From positions 10,434,001 to 10,498,000 of the forward strand of contig JARKIP010000053.1 in the NCBI GenBank assembly GCA_029990175.1: a DNA stretch of 64,000 nt. Direction: 5' to 3'. Positions within the stretch are counted from its first letter, which is position 1; every line of letters starts with the position of its first letter. Source of the DNA: Petunia secreta (taxonomy: Eukaryota; Streptophyta; Magnoliopsida; Solanales; Solanaceae). Positions 55,048 to 64,000 of this stretch are shown here, piece by piece. The notes under the pieces were generated by a model, which had not been told where the DNA came from, ran no database searches, and saw nothing but the letters and a program-made list of their open reading frames with translations. The translations under genes and the position numbers were made by a program.

Positions 55048-58000
55048 AAACCTTGTTTTGCAGGGACGCCACAAAGGATCAATGAAGATGGGAAAATGGT
55101 TTCTTGATAGTTGCTGCTCCCGTCATATGACTGGCGATAAACAACTGTTCAAATCTATAACTAAGATTGATGGAGGATCTGTCAAATTTGGAGGAGATGC
55201 TAAAGGAAAGATCGTTGGCATTGGAATCATATCCCTAAGTCCCACCTGTGACATCAAGGAAGCATTCCTCGTTGATGGACTCAAACACAATCTTCTAAGT
55301 ATTAGTCAACTTTGTGATGGAGGGTACAAGGTAAAGTTTGAATCCAGCAGATGCATTATTCATGACACCAAAGGTAAGGTAGTTCTTTCCGGATCCAGGG
55401 AAAACAATATCTATGTTCTTAACAATGGTAAAGCTTCTACAGGTAAACACTTATGTCTTGCTTCAATTACAAATGACCCCTGGACATGGCATAGAAAATT
55501 AGGCCATGCTAGTATGTCCTTGATTGAGAATCTGTCTAAACAGGAACTAGTAATTGGATTACCTAAGCTTAACTTCACAAAAAATCATATCTGCGATGCA
55601 TGTCAGCTAGGTAAGCAAACTAGAACCTCCTTTAAAGGAAAGGATATTGTCTCTACCTCCAACCCCCTAGAACTATTGCATATGGACTTGTTTGGTCCAA
55701 CTAGAACTGCTAGTATTGGAGGAAAAAGGTATGCTTTTGTGATTGTTGATGATTTGTCTCGTTTTACTTGGGTTATGTTTCTATCTCATAAAGATGATGC
55801 TTTTAAAAGTTTTGAAGTTTTCTGCAAGAAAGTTCAAAGAGAGAAAGGTTACTACATATCCACCATCAGAAGTGATCATGGAGGAGAATTCGAAAGCAAA
55901 ATCTTTGAAGAATTCTGTAATTCTCATGGATTCACTCACAACTTCTCCTCTCCTCGAACTCCTCAACAAAATGGTGTTGTAGAAAGGAAGAATCGCACTC
56001 TTCAAGACATGGCCAGAACTATGTTAGTTGAACACTCTCTTCCAAATCATTTTTGGGCTGAAGCTGTAAGTACTGCTTGTCATGTTTTAAATAGATGTCT
56101 CATTCGCCCTATCCTTCATAAAACTCCCTATGAACTTTGGAAAGGCAAGAGACCAAATATTAGTTACTTTCACCCCTTTGGTTGTAAATGTTTTATTCAT
56201 AACAATGGTAAAGATAATCTTGGTAAGTTTCTTAGGATACTCTAACACTAGTAGATCGTATAGAGTATTTAATAAGAGGACATTAACAGTTGAAGAATCC
56301 ATGCATGTATTTGATGATTCCTTGATCCATGTTGAGAAAGGTAATAATGCAGATGACGACGAAGTTGGACCAACTCCATCCATTCCCTCTGAAACTACAG
56401 TCACAACCGTTGAGCCTCTTAGTCCTCAAATTCAGGATGTCGAGGAGTCAGGTTCTGCTTCAGAACAGACTGAGTCGACTTCACAGCTCAAAGAGCTGGA
56501 AGCGGTCGTGCCAAATGAATGGAGAAATGATCCCGACTACCCACAGAAATATATCATTGGGGATCCACGAGAAGGTATGAAAACGAGAAACTCTCTTAAA
56601 TCTAATCTGGCTTTCATCTCACAGATAGAACCAAAGAAGATAAATGAAGCTCTTCAAGATGAATCTTGGGTTCTTTCCATGAAAGAAGAGCTCGATCAAT
56701 TTGAGAAAAACTAGGTGTGGGAGCTCGTTCCTAAACCCAAAGGTAAATCTGTTATTGGTACCAAATGGGTGTTCAGAAACAAGCTCAATGAAGAAGGTAA
56801 GGTGGTAAGAAACAAGGCTCGTCTAGTGGCTCAAGGCTACTCTCAGACAGAGGGAGTCGACTACGACGAGACATTTCTCCTGTTGCTAGACTTGAATCTA
56901 TTCGCATGCTTCTAGCTTTCGCTTCTTTCAAACAGTTTAAACTTTTTCAAATGGATGTTAAAAGTGCCTTCCTCAATGGGTTTATTAAAGAAGAAGTTTT
57001 TGTCAAACAACCCCCAGGTTTTGAAAATCCTAAATTCCCTCATCATGTGTTTAAGCTTTCCAAAGCCCTTTATGGTCTTAAACAAGCCCCTCGTGCTTGG
57101 TATGAAAGACTAAGCTCATTTTTATTATCCCATGGATTTTCTAGAGGAAAAAGTAATAAGACTCTTTTTATATACAGAAAACCTCCTCTGACATTCTTAT
57201 CATTCAAATTTACGTTGATGACATCATTTTTGGTAGCACTAATCCAGAATTATGCAAGAAATTTGAAGTGATTATGCAGGGAGAGTTTGAAATGAGCTTG
57301 ATGGGAGAACTCACATTCTTTCTCGAACTTCAGATCAAACAATATGAAAATGGCATTTTTATTTGTCAATCTAAATATACCAAAGAACTTATTGTTAAGT
57401 TTGGAATGAATGACGCCAACCCTGCTAAAACTCCCATGAGCCCTGCTACCCATCTGGTAAGTGACTCAAAAGGTACAAGTATCAATGCTTCTCTTTATCG
57501 AGGTATGATTGGATCACTACTTTACTTAACTGCTAGTCGACCAGACATCATGCTTTCTGTATGTAAATGTGCTCGCTTCCAGTCAGCTCCTAAAGTGTCT
57601 CATCTTATTGCAGTTAAAAGAATCCTTTGTTATCTTGTTGGCACAGTTAACTATGGTTTATGGTATCCTCGCACGAATTTCTTTGATCTTATTGGTTTTT
57701 CAGACGCTGACTATGCAGGTGACAGGGTTGATAGAAAAAGCACCAGTGGTGCAAGCTTCTTTCTTGGGAAATCCCTTGTTTCATGGCACAACAAGAAACA
57801 GGACTGTACTGCTCTTTCTACCGCTGAATCTGAATATGTTGCTCTAGGACATTGTTGCACTCAACTCCTTTGGATGGGCAAACAACTCTCTGATTATAAT
57901 TTATTTTTTAAACCCATTCCCATGCTATGTGATAATACTAGTGCAATTGAATTATCCTACAACCCGGTTGATCATCCTAGAACTAAGCATATTGATGTTC

Positions 58001-58158
58001 GTTATCATTTTATTAGGGATCATGTTCAGGATGGAGATGTTGATATTTCCTTCGTTAGCACTGATTTTCAATTAGCTGATATTTTTACAAAACCTCTTTT
58101 AGAAGAACGATTTTGTGCTCTACGTGACTTGCTTGGAATTTTGCCTGATCCCTCTTAA
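55040..58158 (+). pseudogene. Sirevirus pol (protease, integrase, RT, RNase H), multiply broken
   Basis: Protease: FLDSCCSRHMTGD near 55100, where the catalytic DSG is changed to DSC. Integrase: HRKLGHAS and CDACQLGK zinc region, then LHMDLFGP, IRSDHGGEF and E of NGVVER, a D,D35E set, to about 56220. There a short stretch is deleted and the frame changes (LGYSNTSRSYRVFNKRTL). RT: TAG at 56712 in place of an expected Gln codon, then WELVPKPKGKSVIGTKWVFR, a frameshift near 56874, MDVKSAFLNGFIKEEVF, KALYGLKQAPRAWYERL, another frameshift near 57185, and YVDD near 57213. RNase H: DADYAGDRVDRKSTSG and ADIFTKPL in an open frame 57268-58158. At least five lesions exclude a functional product. Confidence 0.85.
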
Positions 58159-58480
58159 TTTCCCTCAGTATAACGCCTTAAGTATATTTGTATTTTCCTT
58201 AACAGACTCTCTTAATTTTTAATGCTTATTTTACTATGTCATTATTACCTTTTACCCTTTCACTTGTCATTATTACTTCTTTTAGTTGAAAAGCTGTCAG
58301 GCGGCGTGGGAAACGATTTCCAAGGGTCTGCGTCCTGTCCTTTCCTCTCCATCAGACATCACGTCTCTTCAGTTCTTTTACCACTCACACGATACCCCTT
58401 CCGTTCCCATTCCTTTTTAACTTCTCCACTCCCCAAAATCCCTTCATACCTTTTCCTCTCCTCCAACTTACTCCATTAAA

Positions 58481-59632
58481 ATGGTTCGCAAAACATCCTT
58501 CTCCGCTCGTCGAAGCCAACGCACAAAATCAAAACTACCTACCACCTCTACCACTCCGGCTCCGGTGGAATCTGATCACTCTGAAAACACCATGTCCACT
58601 TATCAAAGTCCAAACAGAAACCCTACCTCTTCCAAGAAAGCCGGTAAAAGACCCATGCAAACTCCTGATGAAGAGTGTGTTAAGAGGCCCAAGAAGGAAT
58701 TTTCTCTTGCCGATTTGGATGAGACTTTAGATTTCTGGGATGCCTCTGCGTGTGAAAAGCTTGTCGCTCTTAAGGACAAACCCCTGGCTCATGGTAGACT
58801 TGTGGACCTAGAGGCTATGGATTCTCTCAATTGCTCCCTGATTCCATGGTTTGCTGCTCAAGACTGGTCCAATTTCATCTCTGTCGAACCTGTTGATATC
58901 CCTGAGGATCTGGTAAGACTATTCTATGCTAATCTCCGTCCCTGTTCATCTGGTGGTTTTGAAACGATGGTGTTGAACACTCGCATTGTTATTACCAAAG
59001 CTATTCTGTGCCGCATTCTGGGCTGTAAGTCTTCTGGTTACTCTGACTTTTTTAAAATCTCCTGGCCTGCTGATTTTGAGGTCTCTTTTGACCAGGCCAA
59101 GACTTTTTTATCTGATAAGACTGATATTCCTGAAGGGCAACTAGCCCCCCTGGACCTCTATTTTGAAATGCGTGTATTAGCCCATATTGTTGGTACTACC
59201 TTGCTTCCTCGGACTGGCTCTCTTAGTTCTCTGTCTCAACGTGACACCCTGATTGTCTATTGCCTAGTCACTAAGAAGAAATTTGATTTAGCTGCCTGGA
59301 TCATTGAATATATGCGTGAAAGTACTGCAGAATGTGCATCTCTTCCGTATGGCATTCTCATCACTCGCATCTTGCATTTTTATAAAGTAAATATCTCTGA
59401 GTGGAAAACCTTCTCTTTAACTGCTTGTTACAACTCTCGCACCTTTGCTTCAATGGGGTATGTTCATCTTAATGACTCATGGGTTCGTAAGGAACCAAAA
59501 TCCCCCAAACCTGTTGATGATATTGCTGGTCCTTCTAAGGCTTCTGCTCCAATTGAAACTGAGCCTGCTGGTAAGTTCAAAGATGCTCTGGCTGATGTCA
59601 ATGACCTGTTTCTGAGTTTGCACTACAAGTGA
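58481..59632 (+). CDS. Sirevirus extra ORF downstream of pol (env-like position)
   Basis: 383 codons, ATG at 58481, TGA at 59630-59632. The N-terminus is basic and Ser/Thr-rich (MVRKTSFSARRSQRTKSK, then KKAGKRPMQ and KRPKK, possible nuclear signals). The middle is globular: WFAAQDWSNFISVEPVDIPE, RLFYANLRP, TRIVITKAILCRILGC, VLAHIVGTTLLPRTG, LPYGILITRIL. This resembles the putative plant transposon protein domain often found in retroelements. I see no signal peptide or clear transmembrane segment, so env-like describes position only. A one-base loss near 59623 cuts it short: the next frame continues to TAA 59865-59867 with a predicted coiled coil (LDTAVTGSAAIRQVHARIDA), so the ancestral protein was probably about 460 residues. 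It is the least damaged frame of the element. Confidence 0.75.
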   Translation: MVRKTSFSARRSQRTKSKLPTTSTTPAPVESDHSENTMSTYQSPNRNPTSSKKAGKRPMQTPDEECVKRPKKEFSLADLDETLDFWDASACEKLVALKDKPLAHGRLVDLEAMDSLNCSLIPWFAAQDWSNFISVEPVDIPEDLVRLFYANLRPCSSGGFETMVLNTRIVITKAILCRILGCKSSGYSDFFKISWPADFEVSFDQAKTFLSDKTDIPEGQLAPLDLYFEMRVLAHIVGTTLLPRTGSLSSLSQRDTLIVYCLVTKKKFDLAAWIIEYMRESTAECASLPYGILITRILHFYKVNISEWKTFSLTACYNSRTFASMGYVHLNDSWVRKEPKSPKPVDDIAGPSKASAPIETEPAGKFKDALADVNDLFLSLHYK

Positions 59633-59867
59633 GAAGGCCTTTGATGATATTGCCGAGCTCAAGTTGGATATAGGTAGATTCTCTCTTAAACTTGATACTG
59701 CTGTAACAGGCTCTGCTGCCATAAGACAGGTTCATGCTCGCATTGATGCTGTTTCTACAGACGTTCAAGCCAGAATCACTGCCATGTCCACTGATGTTCA
59801 GACTAAGCTGGATAGAATGACTGACAATGTTGTGAACACTCTTACTTATTTTCTTGCTCTTCGCTAA
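59633..59867 (+). pseudogene. C-terminal coiled-coil part of the extra ORF, out of frame
   Basis: Open in the frame following the one-base loss near 59623: EKAFDDIAELKLDIG, IDAVSTDVQARITAM, STDVQTKLDRMTDNV, then LALR and TAA. The heptad-like repeats of V/I/L suggest a coiled coil. It has no ATG of its own and was probably the natural C-terminus of the 58481 ORF. Confidence 0.65.
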
Positions 59868-59949
59868 ATTTAACTCTCTGGGTCTGTAATATTCAGGACA
59901 ACTTAGACCTGCTATGTTTATTTTTGCTTTGCTCCTTTTTGGTTGATGC

Positions 59950-60223
59950 CAAGGGGGAGAACAGACTACTTCCTTAGTTTAGTTATGTGAATATCGTATT
60001 ATCCCATCTCTGCCTTATGTCTTTTGAAGGGTCACTCACTCAGGGGGAGTCAACTAACCTCATTACCCTGGAGACCTAAACTTGCCTATAAAACAGAGCT
60101 CACACTCAGGGGGAGTTAGCACACTCAGGGGGAGTCAGCTATCAGCGTTGAACAGTCGACTTTAGAAACAAAGGGAAGTACATACACTCCTTCACTTTTT
60201 GTCATCACCAAAAAGGGGGAGAA
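59950..60223 (+). repeat. Five polypurine tracts (Sirevirus mPPT) and terminal PPT
   Basis: AAGGGGGAGA or CAGGGGGAGT occurs near 59951, 60041, 60107, 60126 and, as AAAAAGGGGGAGAA, just before the 3' LTR at 60210-60223. Multiplied PPT-like motifs are a described hallmark of Sireviruses. Confidence 0.88.
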
Positions 60224-61059
60224 TGTTAAGTTAATTCAGAATGTATTTTGATTATGACAAAAAGAATGCGATACCTAAATCAGTCTATGTACTTCCTGCA
60301 GGTTAATGACTTAATTGTATGTGAGTTAATTCTGTGGATCGTAAATTGATTTCGGAGTCAGCTATGGAAAGTTTAGATTGACAGCCGCTATTCTCGTGGG
60401 TTTGGTTTTTGCTCTTGCTTTATTCTCTGGAGATATTTATATCCCTAAGAGAATCAAATCTCTTGGGTCAAATCTCTCTAACTTCAGAATCTCGTCAATC
60501 ACTCTCAATCATATCTCGTCCAAGGTTCTGCCCTGTTTTCCCGCAACGGTCTCCCTGCTGTGTCACTATTTATTCGAGACTTTCTGAAGACCTCCTTACG
60601 CTTCTAATTACTATCTACTATCTCTAAGTCTTTTACTTACAAACTGTACTCCTGAGAGTTTACGAGTGTTTTACAAGAAAAGAAAGAGAGATCGTGTAGT
60701 GAGGTAATAGTCGTGTCACTGAAGTTTGGTCTGCTTCTCTATAAATCAGACACTGTCGTTAGTGGTGAGCGAAGGATTAAAAACCACCTGTGAGAAGACG
60801 TTTATGGTTAACGATAAACCATACTTGTATTGTGTTTACTAAAGAGCTTGAAGAGAGATCACTCCCTTGTGACCCAAGGGGATTGGACTAGGAACCATTT
60901 GGTTCTGAACCAGTATAAATACTCTGTATCGTTCCTTACTTATTTACAGCCTTTTTCTTTCTGCATTAATCAGTATTTATAATTCTAAGTCAACTCACGA
61001 ATTGCTTAGTCGACTAAAATTAGCAGTTTTAACAATTCACCCCCCTCTTGTATTCATCA
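60224..61059 (+). repeat. 3' LTR of the Sirevirus
   Basis: 836 bp, about 98 percent identical to the 5' LTR by eye, followed by the CCTGA duplication. Confidence 0.92.
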
Positions 61060-61064
61060 CCTGA

Positions 61065-61761
61065 ATCATGAAAAAGTGTTGTTTGGATAAGTCTTCATTA
61101 ACCTGCGCACGGCGCACCCCTCGACAATCCTACGGGCTACGGTGTATACAAGGCAAAGTTTCTTTTTTCTAAACCGTCTGCGTTTACATCTACGTAGAAT
61201 GGTAGGATGATTAATAATCTCTTCAAACATGAAAAGTGTTGATATACAGACATACAGAATGAGATAAAATTTGCATATTCCTTGTTTATAATCACATCAG
61301 CTCTCATAACTCTTGTCATCTGGATGTAATACGATAGTAGCTCGTATAGTAACTAACTATACACTCCCAGTAATTAATACTAAATTAGAGAAATTTGTGT
61401 GAGATTCTCATTATTTAACAAATAAATTCATGAGTTGCATTTTACTCAAGGACAAAAATTTAATAATGGTAACTTTTTTGTCCACATTTGTTTCTTTTTA
61501 AGATTCATCACTGAGAGAATAAAATAGTACTAATAATTACATCTAATAAATAATGGTAAGAAAAAATCATCGAGAATTTGAAGAAGAAAATTTGACTTTC
61601 GTCGGCTTGATTTCTTTGGCTTTGGTTCTATGTTTCTGACTATCGCCAAAGGTACCTACTAATTATACTGATATGCATGCATTTTTTCCTAATACTAACA
61701 TGCATATATGTTCATGTAATAGAATTAACTAAGACTAGATATAAATTAGTCAAAACCTTAC
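61065..61761. other. Non-coding stretch
   Basis: AT-rich sequence without recognised coding or repeat structure; a 60-codon minus-strand ORF (61137-61319) has no family resemblance. Confidence 0.4.
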
Positions 61762-61764
61762 TTA

Positions 61765-62774
61765 GGGGCCATTTATTTTTATTAAAATTAAGAGGTTTGA
61801 ATCAAAATATACATTTGAATATTAAGATGTGGTATTAAGAACTGAACAAGACCGTTTGTTTTTCAAACATCTGAATGTTTATTATCTATATTTATTACAA
61901 ATTATATAATCTATCTTTATTAGAAATTATACATATTATAAGATATTTTAAACATTATATCAACAAGTTATTAGATTGTAAGTTGGTGGTGGTACGATAG
62001 TGGTATTTAGTAGCAGTGACTGTTGGTGGTTGTAATGTGGGTAGTTGTTCTGTGATGGTGGTGGTTTAATGGTAGAGGTGGCTGGTGGTAGTGACTAGCA
62101 GTGTTGACGCTAGTGGGACCATTTTGGTGGTCATGGTGCTTGGTAGTGAAGGCAATTGTGTTTGTAGAGGTGGTTGGTATTAGTTTTTGGCAGTGGTGGT
62201 GGTTCTGACCATTAGTTCTAATGGCGATGATAATAGTGGTGATAGAAAGTGGTGGTGGTTGTTGTGATGCTGGAGGTGGTCGGTGGTAGTAGTGGTGGTT
62301 GGCAATTGTCGTTGGTGGAAGGTTGTGGTAGTTAAGAAGTTGTGTCGGTGGTTGATAGAGATAATGGTAGTTGTGATGGTGGAGTTGGTTAGTGTGGTAG
62401 TGATAGTAAGTGGTTGGTGGTGGTAGCAATAGATTATGATGGTATAGGTGGTTAGTGGCTGGTTGGTGGTTAGTGATGGCTAGTTGTGGTGGTTGACAAT
62501 GGTGGTAGACTGTGGTGGCGGCCTGGCGGGTGGTGGTTGGCAGCCGTCGTGGTGTTGGTGGTTACCAATTGTCGTAGTGTAGTAGCTAGTTGTCATAATA
62601 TATGGAGTGGTGATGAACCTCTTAATGATATTAAGACTTTATTCAAGATCTGAATTATACAGATCTATTAAGAGCTATTAAGTGGTTAAATCTTTAAAAA
62701 AATAAATACACTTAACGCTCCAAGGTCTGAACCATTCAGATTTTGACCTCCATTAAATGCAAACAAATAAGGCC
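61765..62774. mobile_element. Non-autonomous Harbinger-like element carrying a GGT minisatellite
   Basis: The left end is GGGGCCATTTATTTTTATTA and the right end, reverse complemented, is GGCCTTATTTGTTTGCATTT. Related subterminal words lie on both sides (TCTGAATG, TTAAGA). The 1010 bp element is flanked by TTA at 61762-61764 and 62775-62777. The centre (61985-62590) is an irregular GTGGTGGTTG-rich minisatellite. No transposase. A hAT-type element is an alternative because the duplication is short and AT-rich. Confidence 0.55.
61985..62590 (+). repeat. GTGGTGGTT-rich minisatellite
   Basis: About 600 bp built from GGTGGT, GGTTGGTGGTAGT and similar words without a fixed period. The His/Thr/Pro-rich minus-strand ORF (62007-62429) is an artefact of it. 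Confidence 0.7.
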
Positions 62775-62879
62775 TTAATCCGTCCTATTAAAAGGTATTA
62801 CCATGCGGTATGTAGTGACCTTTTTCTTTTTCTTAATACAGCTTCCATTGTTGGTATAATTAAACAAATAGATAAAAAT

Positions 62880-63130
62880 TAGAATAGTCTTAGAAGTTCT
62901 AAATGAGGATAGTCTTCATTAATCTGTCCATATTTATTTGTATGTGAGCAAAAATACGTTGTCTATATACAAATAAATGAGACCAAATCGTCATTAATTC
63001 ACTCATATTAAAAAATCTAAGGGAAATAAAATATATGGACAATTCAACATCATTTGTTTATAGTATGAGCCAACTATGAATACTTGATAAATAAATGAGG
63101 TTGAATTATCATCACTTCACTCATTTACGA
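62880..63130 (-). repeat. Inverted copy of the AT-rich ~120 bp repeat
   Basis: Reverse complement of AATGAGACCAAATCGTCATT (about 62978-62997) and AATGAGGTTGAATTATCATC (about 63094-63113) gives the GATGA..ATTTGG..CTCATTT motif of 10560-11160. The two units are about 116 bp apart, the same period as there. Confidence 0.6.
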
Positions 63131-63630
63131 AAATTCAAAGGATTATATATAACATAAAACCAATCTGGTAGCATCTATACATGTTTTGTACAAGTTTATG
63201 CATAAAATTATATACACATTTATAAGTATGTATATAAGTATATTAAAGTGTATAAAATTTCACTTTTGCATACTACTATGGATGCATGTATAATACTTCA
63301 ATTTTTAGTGTTTATTTTTGTATTTCTCGCAATATATATACCCATTTCTCTATGTATATACCTTTATAATTTGCTTTTTGGGTAGACTTATGTGTATAAA
63401 CTTGTCAAAATCAATGATGTAAACAAAACCAGCTAAAAATAACTCCGGCGAAGAAATTAAATCCCACTGAAAATTTTCCCATTTAAAATTTTCCCGCCAC
63501 TGACCACTGCCGATCGATGGGCGAAACGGTGGATGGCGGTGGGACAGCGGTGGGACAGCAGTGGAGGAGGGGGGAGGGGCAGCTAGATTTTCTTTTGAAA
63601 GAGAGCCAAATTTAAAACATAGTCAATGTG
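63131..63630. other. Non-coding stretch
   Basis: AT-rich with many TATATAC words (63170-63370), then a G-rich patch GGTGGGACAGCGGTGGGACA near 63537-63560. No gene recognised. Confidence 0.4.
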
Positions 63631-64000
63631 CTATGCAGCACAAAAACAGAGTCTAAAGATTAATGATAAACTAGAGGTTTGGAGACATATCCTAGAGTCT
63701 AATGGTTTCAGGCTGAGCAGAACAAAAATAGAGTACAAGGAGTGCAAGTTTAATGATGCATCTCAGTAATCAGAGGTAGAAGTGACGCTTCAAGTATCTT
63801 GGCACAATCCTTCAAGGTAATAAAGAAATTAATGATGACGTCACTCATCATATAGGGGCAGGCTGGATGAAGTGGAGATTCGCATCCGGTGTTCTATGTG
63901 ATAAAAAAGTAGAACCTAGACTCAGAGGTAAGTTCTATAAAGCGATCGTTAGACCAACTATGTTATACAAAGCAGACTGTTGGCTAGTCAAGACCATGCA
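63631..64000 (+). pseudogene. Second RTE LINE fragment, runs off the right edge
   Basis: Plus-strand pieces match the same RT region as the LINE at 50281-51717: INDKLEVWRHILESNGFRLS then SRTKIEYKECKFN (about 63650-63760), a TAA stop near 63768, then, after frame changes, GAGWMKWRFASGVLCDKK (63855-63910), LRGKFYKAIVRPTMLY and a W-L-V-K motif at the window edge. The frame is broken at least twice. The rest of the element lies outside the window. Confidence 0.8.

Larger units (their letters stand above)
52613..61059 (+). mobile_element. Ty1-copia Sirevirus (SIRE/Maximus lineage)
   Basis: LTRs 52613-53449 and 60224-61059 (TGTTAAGTTAATTCAG to TATTCATCA) are flanked by the 5 bp duplication CCTGA (52608-52612 and 61060-61064). 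The order gag, integrase, RT, RNase H marks Ty1-copia. An extra ORF after pol and several AGGGGGAG tracts before the 3' LTR mark Sireviruses. About 14 differences between the 0.84 kb LTRs by eye. gag and pol have several stops and frameshifts. Confidence 0.92.

Overview
This is 64 kb of plant nuclear DNA, almost certainly from a dicot of the nightshade family (Solanaceae). The evidence is an ordinary plant housekeeping gene at the left edge, AT-rich intergenic DNA, Stowaway/Tourist-type MITEs, Helitron ends of the hairpin-CTAG type, an RTE LINE with the 3' tail I know from Solanaceae genomes, and a Tat/Ogre Ty3-gypsy element of about 22 kb. No bacterial, organellar, rRNA or CRISPR signal was seen. 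The only convincing host gene is the 5' end of a rhamnose synthase (RHM) gene on the minus strand at 1-370, with a leader intron and a TATA box.

Layout. 1-1400: RHM 5' end, leader intron and core promoter. 1.75-6.2 kb: a Helitron carrying a Tourist-like MITE in its 5' end, a second Helitron end abutting its 3' end, decayed exons of an RPA-like OB-fold protein, and an RTE-LINE/SINE tail. 6.65-7.48 kb: a palindromic arrangement of a miniature LTR retrotransposon (TRIM) inside one target-site duplication. 8.1-10.5 kb: a 2.4 kb probable solo LTR inserted in an AT-rich ~120 bp repeat that continues to 11.16 kb. 12.4-17.9 kb: more Helitrons and a 469 bp MULE-type MITE filled with short palindromes. 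18.7 kb: a Stowaway-like MITE.

19.6-48.0 kb: an Ogre-lineage element with ORF1, gag, protease, a spliceable intron, RT, two RNase H domains and integrase, followed by a repeat-rich 3' UTR. Its 5' LTR is split by a 9.49 kb Tekay/Del-like chromovirus (20592-30081), and its 3' LTR is truncated. 49.9-52.5 kb: an old fold-back element carrying a nested Stowaway MITE and a 5'-truncated RTE LINE. 52.6-61.1 kb: a complete but mutated Ty1-copia Sirevirus with an extra ORF downstream of pol. 61.8-62.8 kb: a Harbinger-like element with a GGT minisatellite. The window ends in a second RTE LINE fragment.

Relative ages, from differences between LTR pairs counted by eye: the Tekay-like insert is youngest (about six substitutions in 2.65 kb), then the Ogre element (about 16 in 1.7 kb), then the Sirevirus (about 14 in 0.84 kb). 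This agrees with the Tekay-like element lying inside the Ogre LTR. The most notable points are the inverted TRIM, the very young but badly defective Tekay-like element, the palindrome-filled MITE, the structured Ogre leader and 3' UTR, and the long extra ORF of the Sirevirus.
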